DNA from: Zygnema circumcarinatum
Lineage: Eukaryota; Streptophyta; Zygnematophyceae; Zygnematales; Zygnemataceae
Assembly: GCA_037447605.1 (NCBI GenBank)
Contig: CM074806.1
Location: forward strand, 242,515 to 287,461
DNA: 44,947 bases
Direction: 5' to 3'
Each line of letters opens with the position of its first letter. Positions within the stretch are counted from its first letter, which is position 1. Positions 31,722 to 42,267 of the stretch are shown here, piece by piece. Below the pieces are notes generated by a model, which searched no databases, was not told where the DNA came from, and saw nothing but the letters and a program-made list of their open reading frames with translations. The translations under genes were made by a program, and so were the position numbers.

Positions 31722-32802
31722 AGGAGGCCGAACACTATTGGTCCACGTGTTACACACTCTTGCCAGGTGATTTAAACACTTACTTGCCAATATTCGTACT
31801 GATTTGTACAAAAAAGTACAGTACAAAAACAATACGTACAACGCATATATCCTGTTCTACTGTCACAGCACACAGATCGCGCATAGATCACGCTGTCTCA
31901 GTTTTCACACTTTCAAACTCCGCCGTTTCCCGCCCGAATACTGGAAAGTGAAAAGTGGATTTATTTGACTGGTTGCTGGAGAAGCAGCAGAGAGAGGTCG
32001 ATGTGCGGCTCAAGGAGAGGAGGCAGCCCCTCCTGCAAGGTCAAAAGAGAGATGGCTGAAAGAGGGTGAGAGTGAGGGTGAAGGGAAAGGGAAAGGCTGG
32101 CAAGGAAGGTATTGTTGGTGGGGGAAGTCTCTGGATTTGAGGAACAAGGAGGAGGAGGAGGAGGAGAGCAAATGAAGCGGAAGCAGTCGAAGGTGCTGCT
32201 TGCTTGCTTGCCACTGCTGTTTTTGGCATTGCAAGAGTATGGCTTGCTTCACAAGTAGGCAATAGGCTGTTTTAGCTAAAGAATGCAGGTTGCAGACATG
32301 CGGCTAAAAAAAAAAATCACAATTTCGTTTGGCTGTTAATAACAAAGGGCAACGATTGATTGAAATCAACTATCCAAACGCTTTGATGGAAACTGCAGTT
32401 TTAAGAAGTCGACTGAAATTCACATTTCTTTTTTCTAGATTCGACCCTGCTAGTTTCAGCGCCCTAAATCGTGCATGCCATCCGCTGTAGAACTAATTTA
32501 TGCGTAATGTGGATGGATATATATATATATTCAAACGATCTATGATACATTTCCATGGCTAGTGAATATTGCAGCCCCGCCTGCCTTGCAGAAGCTCCAA
32601 AGAGGCAACGGCTACAAGCTTTAGTCAGAGCAGCCAACGCGAGAGTCCTTTCGTTGGAAGATTTTTCGCCCTTCAAATATTTTGACCAAAATGGTGTGCT
32701 TTTGTATTTTAATTTAGAATCGTTTGAATAGACATACCTGCTACTATTTTTCTCACTTGTAGTAATTCAACTCAGGTTTACACAGTCACACAGAACGATA
32801 TG
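31722..32802 (+). pseudogene. truncated duplicate of NAA40 promoter and first two exons
   Basis: Collinear with 42268-43422, from GCGTACGAG to CACACAGAACGATATG. It retains CACTATTGGTCC, the E2F-like TTTCCCGCC (31926-31934), the segment CTGGTTGCTGGAGAAGCAGC, the start ATG at 32172 (MKRKQSK) and the splice-site-flanked second exon near 32592-32693. In exon 2 the intact copy has GGCGTACAAGC but this copy has GGCTACAAGC; the lost G causes a frameshift and a TAG within a few codons. Homology stops in the second intron, so the catalytic GNAT exons are absent. It cannot encode an acetyltransferase but may still be transcribed. The two copies lie ~10.5 kb apart in direct orientation around the satellite. 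Confidence 0.9.
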
Positions 32803-33170
32803 ATTGAATTCAGTGGCAGCCTGTGGAATTCAGGGGCATCATTTTCCTGTTCTTTTCCTTTATCTTTACTATGGACGAGTTGTGCTTATGTCAACTGCAG
32901 CGCCCCACAGAAAAACCCCTGGACTGAGGAATGAGTGACATTCTTCCGAGATCACCGCTTGGGTTACCAGTTTGAGCTTGCTAGACAGCAGTACCTTGAG
33001 AACGCTTTGTATGAGAAAGGTGAAGTTCCGCCGAAGACTACACCTTCCGGAATATGTGCACTCATGCACTTGATTCGTACAGTATGAGACTCACGTGTTA
33101 TTGCTTCAAAATGGAGGCTTTGATAGTACCTAACAAAGAGACCCTCCTTTGCTTTGAGAATTGCACCGAG
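32803..33170 (+). pseudogene. possible decayed exon with internal stop
   Basis: From about 32908 one + strand frame reads KNPWTEE, a TGA, then TFFRDHRLGYQFELARQQYL and ENALYEKGEVPPKTT before a stop near 33088. The even composition and charged, helix-like content look protein-coding, and the in-frame TGA suggests decay. PWTEE is reminiscent of a SANT/Myb start, but this is too short to assign. It directly follows the end of the duplicated NAA40 head. Confidence 0.3.
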
Positions 33171-33555
33171 CTAGAAAATTGGCAAATAAAGAGTGTTTAG
33201 ATTAGTGTAGATACACAATTGTGCCAGCACAAAATCAAAGTGGCCCGCCTTAATTGCTGAAAGGTCAAAATATCTATGGCGCGAATTGCAAGGGTGCACA
33301 TTCAGTATCGTCCACACAGTTGGAGGTAAACAGGAAAGACAACAAAAAACGAGTTCGCACTCAGCGTGGCTCACTCTAAATACGATGAAACACACAACAG
33401 TGAAACAAATACACTGAAATTCCTCCCAAGTCGTATCCTGCTCCGAAGGCATGATTTGCACATTCATTCATTCCATTGGAGAGAGTCCTAAAATAGACCT
33501 CCGATGGCAGAGGTTCCTTCAGCTCTAAAGATGAAGAGGGGGTTCAACGAATCAC

Positions 33556-33732
33556 CTCGTCAAGCAGATAGTCAATTAAGGATTCATTATCCACAAAGAT
33601 CCGCAGAGGGTCTCTCAAGTACTGCATATCCAGTTGGATCCGCTGAAACCCGCGTCTGCCAAATGTCTGGAGCCTCACGCACTCCTGGAATGTCTTCAGG
33701 CACATCTTCACCACTGAGGAAACAACCCATGT
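33556..33732 (-). CDS. VPS51-like C-terminal exon (partial)
   Basis: A phase-0 exon bounded by an acceptor (CCTGCAG) and a donor (GAG|GTGATT). It reads MCLKTFQECVRLQTFGRR, GFQRIQLDMQYLRDPLR, then FVDNESLIDYLLDE. This matches the region near the C-terminus of VPS51 (plant UNHINGED), a subunit of the GARP/EARP tethering complexes for endosome-to-Golgi traffic. The family is about 780 residues, yet no other certain exon is seen nearby. Frames upstream (NAPELLSRSCMLIEELF at about 33800-33750) might be a preceding exon. It is either an exon of a highly split gene whose other exons I cannot recognise, or an isolated gene fragment. Confidence 0.65.
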
Positions 33733-34388
33733 CTGCAGGACAGCGAAGAGTAAAAAGCTCTTCAATAAGCATACATGAACGTGATAACAATTCAGGGGCA
33801 TTTCCATCAGAACTCCTCAAAATTCAGAACGGTACAATCTCAATCAGGTGTGCAAGCCTATCTAGGTCACAATGCAAGACTTGGGACTGCCACCGTAATG
33901 TTTAGCAAAGGGACGCACCAAAGCAGGACTCTCCATGAGACGTCAGCAATGCTTATTGATTTGTGATAATCACAACTCAACTTTACATAACACAAAACAG
34001 ATTGAGATGACTGTTCAAGAACCAAAGCTCTAGCAGCTCGTTCTTTTTCTTATGTTCGACGCACATTCTTTTAAAACAATCCCAGCTATTGCTAGCCTGG
34101 ACATCATATCCATGTTCAGCAATTGCTTTAAACTCAAGCTTTGTGAAAAGCTCCACGCACTAAGTAACAGCTTTGCAACATCCCTCTCCAAAAGTCGATA
34201 CGAGTGCTTGTACCACATGCTATCAAGAACACGCGTGTTCTCAAAGGCATGCTCAAACCCTGAATCACTGAAACTGAACAACTCTAAAACCCCTAAAACC
34301 CTACGTCACTAAAACACTACAAAGGAGCCAGGAAACCTTGAACCCTAAAGTCTTCAAAAAGAAACTCAATATAAAACCCAGAAGTCCA
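33733..34388. other. unassigned sequence upstream of the VPS51-like exon
   Basis: Contains a minus-strand frame SMWYKHSYRLLERDVAKLL (34250-34170) of unknown identity and a decayed telomere-like patch (AAAACCCCTAAAACCCTA, about 34286-34305). No exon could be tied to VPS51 with confidence. Confidence 0.4.
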
Positions 34389-34689
34389 TAAACCACTAAA
34401 TCTAAATGAAACTCAGGTTCCCTAAAACCCTCACACTCTGAACCCCTAAAAGCGTTCCTCTTGCGTGGCCTCAGCGATCTTGGTGGATTGCTTTCATCAG
34501 GCAGCACGGAGCTGTCAAGAGTAGCAAATAACTTTTTTTCATCATCGGCCACACTTTGGAAGCCCCCTACAGACTTGCACTAGAATCTGTACTTTGCACC
34601 ATATAGACCAAATTAAACAAAAGCAAAAGCAAGGGGAGGGGGAAGGGGAGAGGGAGCAGCTGATCTACAGCATCTTCCATTGCCTCCAA
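34389..34689. repeat. ~300-bp direct repeat, copy 1
   Basis: From AAACCACTAAATCTAAATG to CAGCATCTTCCATTGCCTCC; matches 35296-35600 with few differences, including the shared TTCATCAGGCAGC and AAACAAAAGCAAAAGCA words and a (GGGGGA)n tract of different length. Confidence 0.92.
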
Positions 34690-35091
34690 TTGCCAAGAAC
34701 AACAATGTTCACCATTCTATGCTGCGGTCTAGTAATGGATGCTCATACAGCATGTACATTTGGCCAATAGGATTTCTGTACTCACTAGGGTCACAAACCA
34801 GTCACAGATGAATCAGCATTCCTAAAGTTTCTTTCAAAATGTTAACCAGTGAAGATATTATCTGCTGCCATATAAGTGACGAGAGCCCTTGTAAGTACCT
34901 CTTGCAACAACAGGTCAGCCACAAAGCGAACATCCCTCGGCTCCTTGTGCTGCAAGAAGCCATGCCAGCCCATTCGTCCCTCCCTCCCTCCCTCCATACC
35001 CCTGCCTGCCTCTATACCCCACTTTCTGCCCCACTGCTCCCTCTCCAGCCCTCTCACTCTCTCCCTCTCTCCTTGCTTCGACCCTCCCACT

Positions 35092-35215
35092 CATACTGCT
35101 GAAAAAATAAACAAGAGAAAGAAGAAAGGCTTACTTGCACCGGCGCGCATTCCCGCTGAAAACAGAAACAACCATTTCGAAGGCGTCTGAAAAAAAGAAA
35201 GCCCCTCCCTCCCTC
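35092..35215. repeat. diverged cassette copy before the satellite
   Basis: Starts TACTGCTGAAAAAATAAACA and carries CTTACTTGCACCGGCGCGCA and TTTCGAAGGCGTCTGAAAAAAA, a shorter diverged version of the cassettes inside the satellite. On the minus strand it has TTTTTTTCAG at one edge and GTGCAA|GTAAG at the other. Confidence 0.75.
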
Positions 35216-35295
35216 CCCCCTCGGCCTTGCCTCCCTCGGCCTGGCCCCCCACTAACCCTAACCCTAACCCTGACCCTAACCCTAACCCTGACCCT

Positions 35296-35600
35296 AAACC
35301 ACTAAGTCTAAATGAAACTCAGGTTCCCCAAAACCCTCACACTCTGAACCCCTAAATGCGTTCCTCTTGCGTGGCCTCAGCGATCTTGGTGGAAAGCTTT
35401 CATCAGGCAGCGCGGAGCTATCAAGAGTAGCAAATATCTTTTTTTAATCATCGGCCACACTTTGGAAGCCCCCTACAGACTTGCACTAGAATCTGTACTT
35501 TGCACCGTATGGAACAAATTAAACAAAAGCAAAAGCAGGGGGAGGGGGAGGGGGAGGGGGAGAGGGAGCAGCTCGTCTACAGCATCTTCCATTGCCTCCC
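35296..35600. repeat. ~300-bp direct repeat, copy 2
   Basis: Second copy of 34389-34689, preceded directly by (CCCTAA/CCCTGA)n and followed by the satellite. Its position between telomere-like blocks suggests it was carried along with the array. Confidence 0.92.
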
Positions 35601-37055
35601 TCCATCCCTCCCTCGTCCTTACCCCCCTAAGCCATAGCCCTCTCGGCCTTGCCCCCTTCGGCCTTTGCCCTCCTCGGCCTTGGCCTTTGCCCCCCTCGGC
35701 CTTTCCTTTGCCCCCCTCGGCCTTGCCCCCGTCGAAACCTAACCCTAACCCTGACCCTTAACCTAACCCTGACCTTAACCCTATGGGGTTGCTCCCCTTG
35801 GCCTTGCCCCCCTCGGCCTTGCCCCCTTCGGCCTTTGCCCCCCTCGGCCTTGCCCCCCTCGGCCTTGCCTCTCTCGGCCTTGCCTCTCTCGGCCTTGCCT
35901 CTCTCGGCCTTGCCTCTCTCGGCCTTGGCCCCCTTGGCCTTGCCCCCCTCTAACCCTAACCCAAACCCTGACCTTGACCCTAACCCTAACTCTATGGCCT
36001 TGCCCTCCTCGGCCTTTGCCACCCTCGGCCTTGCCCCCCTCGGCCTTGTCCCCCTCGGCCGTGCCCACCTAACTCAAACTCTTACCCTAATCCTCACCCT
36101 ATGGGGTTGCTCCACTTGGCCTTGCCCTACTCGGCCTTTGACACCCTCGGCCTTGCCCCCCTCAGCCTTCCACCCCTAGGCCTTGCCCACTCGGCCTTGG
36201 CCTTGCCCCCACTCGGCCTTTGAGACCCTTGGCCTTGCCCCCCCTCGGCCTTGCCCCCCCGGCCTTGGCCTTACCCCCCTCGGCCATGGCCACCCTCGGC
36301 CTTCCTCCCCTCGGCCTTGGCCCCTCAACCTTGGCCTTGGCCCCCTCGGCCTGGCAACCCACTAACCCTAACCCCAACCCTAACCCTGACCCTAAACCTA
36401 ACCCTGACCCTAACGCTATGGCCTTGCTTCCCTCGGCCTTTGCCCCCCTGGCCTTTGCCCTCCTCGGCCTTGCCCCCCTCGGCCCCTGCCCTCCTCGGCC
36501 TTGCCTTTGCCCCCCTCGGCCTTGCCTTTGCCCCCTCGGCATTGCCCACTCGGCCTTGGCCTTGCCCCCCTCGCCCATGCCCCTCTCGGCCTTACTCCCC
36601 TCGGCCTTGGCCCTTCAACCTTGGCCTTGGCCCCCTCGGCCTGGCCCCCCTCTAACTCTAACCCTAACCCTGACCATAAACCTAACCCTGGCCCTAACGC
36701 TATGGCCTTACTTCCCTCGGCCTTGGCCTTTGCCCCCCTCGGCCTTGCCCCCCTCGGCCTTGCCTCTCTCGGCCTTGCCTCTCTCGGCCTTGCCTCTCTC
36801 GGCCTTGGCCCCCTTGGCCTTGCCCCCCTCTAACCCTAACCCAAACCCTGACCTTTACCCTAACCCTAACTCTATGGCCTTGCACCCCTCAGCCTTTGCC
36901 ACCCTCGGCCTTTGCCCCCCTCGGCCTTGACTTTGCCCCCCTCGGCCTTGGCTTTCGCCCCCCTCGGCCTTGCCCCCGTCGAACCCAAACCCTAACCCTA
37001 ACCCTGACCCTTAACCTAACCCTATGGCGTTGCCAAAAAAACCCTATGGCGTTGC

Positions 37056-37265
37056 CAAAAAAAAAAAAATGCGTCTTGAAAAAATAAAAGCCTCCTCCCT
37101 CCCTCCCTACTGCTGAAAAAAAAACAAGGAGAAGAAGAAAATTCTTACTTGCACTGGCGCGCAGTCCACACGGGCGAACTGCCCAAGTTACTCTCCGCGC
37201 AAAATTGAAGAAGGATCAATTTCGAAAGCCTCTGAAAAAAGAAAAGCAACTTCCCTCCCTCCCTC
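37056..37265. repeat. satellite cassette, copy I
   Basis: An A12-13 run, GCGTCTTGAAAAAATA, CCTCCCTCCCTACTGCTG, then CTTACTTGCACTGGCGCGCA, CCACACGGGCGAACTGCCC and ATCAATTTCGAAAGCCTCTG. On the minus strand an 83-nt segment is bounded by TTTTTTCAG and CAA|GTAAG, like an exon. Its length is not a multiple of three. Confidence 0.9.
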
Positions 37266-38256
37266 CCTCGGCTTTGCCCCCCTCGGCCTTCACCTTGCCC
37301 CCCTCGACCTTGCCTCCCTCGGCCGTGCCCACCTAGCTCAAACCCTTACCCTTATCCTCACCCTTGGCCTTGCCCCCTCAGCCTTGCCCCCCTCGGCCTT
37401 CCTCCCCTCGGCATTGCCCACTCGGCCTTGGCCTTGCCCCCCTCGGCCATGGCCTTGCCCCCCTCGGCCATGGCCTTGCCCCCCTCGGCCATGGCCTTGC
37501 CCCCCTCGGCCATGGCCCTCTCAGCCTTACTCCCCTCGGCCTTGGCCCCTGAACCTTGGCCTTGGACCCCTCGGCCTGGCACCCCACTAACCCTAACCCA
37601 AACCCTGACCCTAAACCTAACCCTGACCCTAACGCTATGGCCTTGCTTCCCTCGGCCTTTGCCCTCCTCGGCCTTGCCCCCCTCGGCCTTTGCCCCCCTC
37701 GGCCTTGCCTTTGCCCCCCTCGGCCTTGCCTTTGCCCCCTCGGCATTGCCCACTCGGCCTTGGCCTTGCCCCCCTCGGCCTTGCCCCCCTCGGCCTTGCC
37801 CCCTCGGCCTTGCCCCTCAACCTTCTCAGCCTTGGCCCCCTCGGCCTGGCACCCCCTGGCACCCCACTAACCCTAACCCAAACGCTATGGCCTTGCTTCC
37901 CTCGGCCTTTGCCCTCCTCGGCCTTGGCCTTTGCCCGCCTCGGCCTTGCCCCCCTCTGCCTTGCCTCTCTCGGCCTTGCCTCTCTCGGCCTTGCCTCTCT
38001 CGGCCTTGCCTCTCTCGGCCTTGGCCCCCTTGGCCTTGCCCCCCTCTAACCCTAACCCAAACCCTGACCTTGACCCTAACCCTAACTCTATGGCCTTGCA
38101 CCCCTCAGCCTTTGCCACCCTCGGCCTTTGCCCCCCTCGGCCTTGCCCCCCTCGGCCTTGAATTTGCCCCCCTGGGCCTTGGCTTTCGCCCCCCTCGGCC
38201 TTGCCCCCGTCGAACCCAAACCCTAACCCTAACCCTGACCCTTAACCTAACCCTAT

Positions 38257-38480
38257 GGCGTTGCCAAAAAAAAAAAAAAGCGTCTTGAAAAAATGGAAGC
38301 CTCCTCCCTCCCTCCCAACTGCTGAAAAAAAAACAAGGAGAAGAAGTAAATTCTTACTTGCACTGGCGCGCAGTCCACACGGGCGAACCGCCCAAGTTAC
38401 TCTCCTCGCAGAATTGAAGAAGGATCAATTTCGAAAGCCTCTGAAAAAAGAAAAGCAACTTCCCTCCCTCCCTCCCTCCC
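38257..38480. repeat. satellite cassette, copy II
   Basis: Nearly identical to copy I, with an A14 run, GCGTCTTGAAAAAATGG and the same splice-like edges; the (CCCT)n tail is longer. Confidence 0.9.
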
Positions 38481-39390
38481 TCCCTCGGCTTTGCCCCCTT
38501 CGACCTTGCCTCCCTCGGCCGTGCCCACCTAACTCAAACCCTTACCCTAATCCTCACCCTTGGCCTTGCCCCCTCGGCCTTGCCCCCATCGGTCTTCCTC
38601 CCCTCGGCCTTGCCCACTCGGCCTTGCCTTGCCCCCCTCGGCCATGGCCCTCTCGGCCTTGCCCCCCTCGGCCTTGCCCCCCTCGGCCATGGCCCTCTCG
38701 GCCTTACTCCCCTCGGCCTTGGCCCCTCAACCTTGGCCTTCGCCCCCTCGGCCTGCCACCCCACTAACCCTAACCCTGACCCTAAACCTAACCCTGACCC
38801 TAACGCTATGGCCTTGCTTCCCTCGGCCTTTGCCCCCCTGGCCATTGCCCTCCTCGGCCTTGCCCCCCTCGGCCTTTGCTCCCCTCGGCCTTGCCCCCCT
38901 CGGCCTTTGCCCTCCTCGGCCTTGCCTTTGCCCCCCTCGGCCTTGCCTTTGCCCCCTCGGCATTGCCCACTCGGCCTTGGCCTTGCCGCCCTCGGCCATG
39001 CCCTTCTCGGCCTTACTCCCCTCGGCCTTGGCCCCTCAACCTTGGCCTTGGCCCCCTCGGCCTGGCACCCCACTAACCCTAACCCAAACGCTATGGCCTT
39101 GCTTCCCTCGGCCTTTGCCCTCCTCGGCCTTGGCCTTTGCCCCCCTCGGCCTTGCCCCCCCTCTGCCTTGCCTCTCTCGGCCTTGCCTCTCTCGGCCTTT
39201 CCTCTCTCGGCCTTGGCCCCCTTGGCCTTGCCCCCCTCTAACCCTAACCCAAACCCTAACCTTGACCCTAACCCTAACTCTATGGCCTTGCCCCCCTCAG
39301 CCTTTGCCACCCTCGGCCTTTGCCCCCCACGGCCTTGCCCCCGTCGAACCCAAACCCTAACCCTAACCCTGACCCTTAACCTAACCCTAT

Positions 39391-39595
39391 GGCGTTGCCA
39401 AAAAAAAAAAAAGCATCTTGAAAAAATGGAAGCCTCCTCCCTCCCTCCCTACTGCTGAAAAAAAAACAAGGAGAAGAAGTAAATTCTTACTTGTACTGGC
39501 GCGCAGTCCAAAGTTACTCTCCGCGCAGAATTGAAGAAGGATCAATTTCGAAAGCCTCTGAAAGAAGAAAACCAACTTCCCTCCCTCCCTCCCTC
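39391..39595. repeat. satellite cassette, copy III
   Basis: Same cassette with a 16-bp deletion in the exon-like segment (CACGGGCGAACCGCCC missing, giving 67 nt) and TTGTACTGG in place of TTGCACTGG. Confidence 0.9.
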
Positions 39596-40105
39596 GGCTT
39601 TGCCCCCCTCAGCCTTCACCTTGCCCCCCTCGGCCTTGCCCCCCTCGGCCTTGCCCCCCTCGGCCTTTGCCCTCCTCGGCCTTGCCTTTGCCCCCCTCGG
39701 CCTTGCCTTTGCCCCCTAGGCATTGCCCACTCGGCCTTGGCCTTGCCGCCCTCGGCCATGCCCTTCTCGGCCTTACTCCTATCGGCCTTGGCCCCTCAAC
39801 CTTGGCCGTGGCCCCCTCGGCCTGGCCCCCCTCTAACCCTAACCCTAAGCCTGACCATAAACCTAACCCTGGCCCTAACGCTATGGCCTTGCTTCCCTCT
39901 GCCTTTGCCCTCCTCGGCCTTGGCCTTTACCCCCCTCGGCCTTGCCTCTCTCGGCCTTGCCTCTCTCGGCCTTGGCCGCCACCCTCGGCCTTTGCCCCCC
40001 TCGGCCATGGCCCTCTCGGCCTTGCTTTGCCCCTCGGCCTTGCTCCCCTCGGCCTTGCCCCCGTCGAACCCAAACCCTAACCCTAACCCTAACCCTAACC
40101 CTATG

Positions 40106-40335
40106 GCGTTGCCAAAAAAAAAAAAAGCGTCTTGAAAAAATGGAAGCCTCCTCCCTCCCTCCCAACTGCTGAAAAAAAAACAAGGAGAAGAAGTAAATTC
40201 TTACTTGCACTGGCGCGCAGTACACACGGGCGAACCGCCCAAGTTACTCTCCGCGCAGAATTGAAGAAGGATCAATTTCGAAAGCCTCTGAAAAAAGAAA
40301 AGCAACTTCCCTCCCTCCCTCCCTCCCACCCTCCC
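40106..40335. repeat. satellite cassette, copy IV
   Basis: Full-length cassette very close to copy II, preceded by an uninterrupted (CCCTAA)n block. Confidence 0.9.
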
Positions 40336-41136
40336 TCGGCTTTGCCCCCCTCGACCTTGCCTCCCTCGGCCGTGCCCACCTAACTCAAACCCTTACCCTA
40401 ATCCTCACCCTTGGCCTTGCCCCCTCGGCCTTGCCCCCATCGGGCTTCCTCCCCTCGGCCTTGCCCCCATCGGGCTTCCTCCCCTCGGCCTTGCCCACTC
40501 GGCCTTGGCCTTGCCCCCCTCGGCCGTGGCCCTCTCGGCCTTGCCCCCCTCGGCCATGGCCCTCTCGGCCTTGCCCCCCTCGGCCATGGCCCTCTCGGCC
40601 TTACTCCCCTCGGCCTTGGCCCCTCAACCTTGGCCTTGGCCCCCTCGGCCTGGCACCCCACTAACCCTAACCTTAACCCTGACCCTAAACCTAACCCTGA
40701 CCCTAACGCTATGGCCTTGCTTCCCTCGGCCTTTGCCCCCCTGGCCTTTGCCCTCCTCGGCCTTGCCCCCCTCGGCCTTTGCCCCCCGCGGCCTTGCCCC
40801 CCTCGGCCTTACCCTCCTCGGCCTCTGTCCTCCTCGGCCTTGCCTTTGCCCCCCTCGGCCTTGCCTTTGCCCCCTCGGCATTGCCCACTCGGCCTTGGCC
40901 TTGCCCCCTCGGCCATGCCCCTCTCGGCCTTACTCCCCTCGGCCTTGGCCCCTCAACCTTGGCCTTGGCCCCCTCGGCCTGGCCCCCCACTAACCCTAAC
41001 CCTAACCCTGACCCTAAACCTAACCCTGACCCTAACGCTATGGCCTTGCTTCCCTCAGCCTATGCCCCCCTCGGCCTTGCCCCCCTCGGCCTTTCCCCCC
41101 TCGGCCTTGGCCTTGCCGGCCTCGGCAGGCCCCCCT

Positions 41137-41420
41137 CTAACCCTAACCCTGACCCTAAACCTAACCCTGACCCTAACCCTAACCCTAACTCTAACCCTAT
41201 GGCCTTGCTTCCCTCGGCCTTTGCCCCCCTCGGCCTTTGCCCCCCTCGGCCTTGCCTCTCTCGGCCTTGGCCCCCTTTGCCTTGCCGCCCTCTAACCCTA
41301 ACCCTAACCCTAACCCTAACTCTAACCCTAACCCTGACCCTAACCCTAACCCTAACCCTAACCCTATGGCCTTGCCACACTCTAACCCTAACCCTAACCA
41401 TGACCCTAACGCTATGGCCT
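41137..41420. repeat. densest telomere-like (CCCTAA)n blocks
   Basis: Two long runs of CCCTAA with CCCTGA, CTCTAA and CCATGA variants, separated by short 15-bp-unit stretches. The hexamer is the TTAGGG type on the complementary strand, unlike the TTTAGG array in the QCR7 intron. Confidence 0.92.
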
Positions 41421-41519
41421 TGCCCCCCTCGGCCTTGCCCCCATCGGCCTTGCCCCCCTCGGCCTTGCCCCCTCGGCGTTACCCCCCTCGGCCTTTGCCT
41501 TGGCCCTCCTTGGCGAGCC

Positions 41520-42240
41520 GCCAAGCTACCCAACTCAAGGCAGAATGAAGAAGGCCTTCTCCACCCTCCCCTTTGTAGGAGGGTCCCACGCCAGGTTGCG
41601 AACGCGCGAGCCGCCTGGCCCGCCCCGCGAAGGGGTCGGCGCGCGCGTCCAAGAGGGAACGCACATGCGCCGACCCGCGTGCGCGCGTCGGGACGCGCCA
41701 GCGCGAGTCCCGACGCGCCGCCACTAACCCCCTTATCAACCACGTGGCGAAAACAGATTCACACAGCCATAGTGCGGACTGACACACCACTGCTGTCGCG
41801 CCACGTGCCTCCTCGTACCTGAAATTTTGTGCCGCGCGCCACCGAGCCGCCGCCAGTCACGAGCGGACGCGGTCAAAGCCACCGACACGCCCGTCCGCGA
41901 GCATTCAAGGGCCAGGGCGGGGTTCGGCCACGCGGCGGGCATGCAGGCCCGTTGCACGTCCGAGGTGGTCTCGCGGCGCCACGCGGCGCGGGCTCGCGCG
42001 AGAACGGAAGTCTGCCCCATGGAACGCGCGTGCATGTTTCCGACGCGTGGCGGGCTCTCCTGTCCTTTCTGCTCCGGCGCGCTTCAGCGGCCCCCCCCCC
42101 GCGCGTGTGAGGGGGTGGAGCTCAGCCCGCGATCGCACGGGCTGGCCCGCCCCTCCAAAAGGCCAAAGTGCGCGAGGGAGGGAGGGAGTCAGGGAGCGAG
42201 GGAGGGCCAGAGAGTGGGCCAGTATAAAGGAGGGGCAAAG
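41520..42240 (-). mobile_element. GC-rich dispersed repeat, copy B (inverted relative to copy A)
   Basis: Reverse-complement match to 14650-16980 without the TRIM insertions. The two flanks of the TRIM pair appear here contiguously: AGCAGTGGTGTGTC, then GTCCGCAC, then GATAAGGGGGTTAGT on the minus strand. One end (GGCGAGCCGCCAAG, ~41510) abuts the satellite and the other lies ~25 bp from the NAA40 duplication boundary. No coding domain is recognised, and the long ORFs over it reflect high GC. Confidence 0.8.
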
Positions 42241-42267
42241 GGCCAATGGGCGGGCGGCGGTCGGTGG

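Larger units (their letters stand above)
35230..41515. repeat. GC-rich higher-order satellite: 15-bp unit plus CCCTAA telomere-like blocks
   Basis: A 15-bp unit, TTGCCCCCCTCGGCC with variants (TTGCCTCTCTCGGCC, TTTGCCCTCCTCGGCC), is interrupted by telomere-like blocks of CCCTAA, CCCTGA and CCCTAAA units, often ending ACGCTATGGCCTTGCTTCCC. Larger units repeat, with cassettes spaced about 1.20, 1.13 and 0.71 kb. Fifteen bases are five codons without stops, so all six frames stay open and yield Pro/Ala/Leu or Gly/Arg/Lys proteins of up to 347 codons; none has a credible gene structure. On the + strand the array is C-rich, so the other strand has many G-runs able to form G-quadruplexes. Confidence 0.95.

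Noticed and set aside
33504-33905. + strand 133-codon ORF
   Set aside because: It is the antisense shadow of the VPS51-like exon, which has conserved sequence and splice sites on the other strand.
35230-41420. A true chromosome end
   Set aside because: CCCTAA blocks are interrupted by other units and followed by a functional NAA40 gene, so the array is interstitial.
35640-41822. Long Pro/Ala/Leu- or Gly/Arg/Lys-rich ORFs (up to 347 codons) in all frames
   Set aside because: The 15-bp satellite unit has no stops in any frame and is a multiple of three, so open frames are automatic; no splice structure, domain or sensible start was seen.
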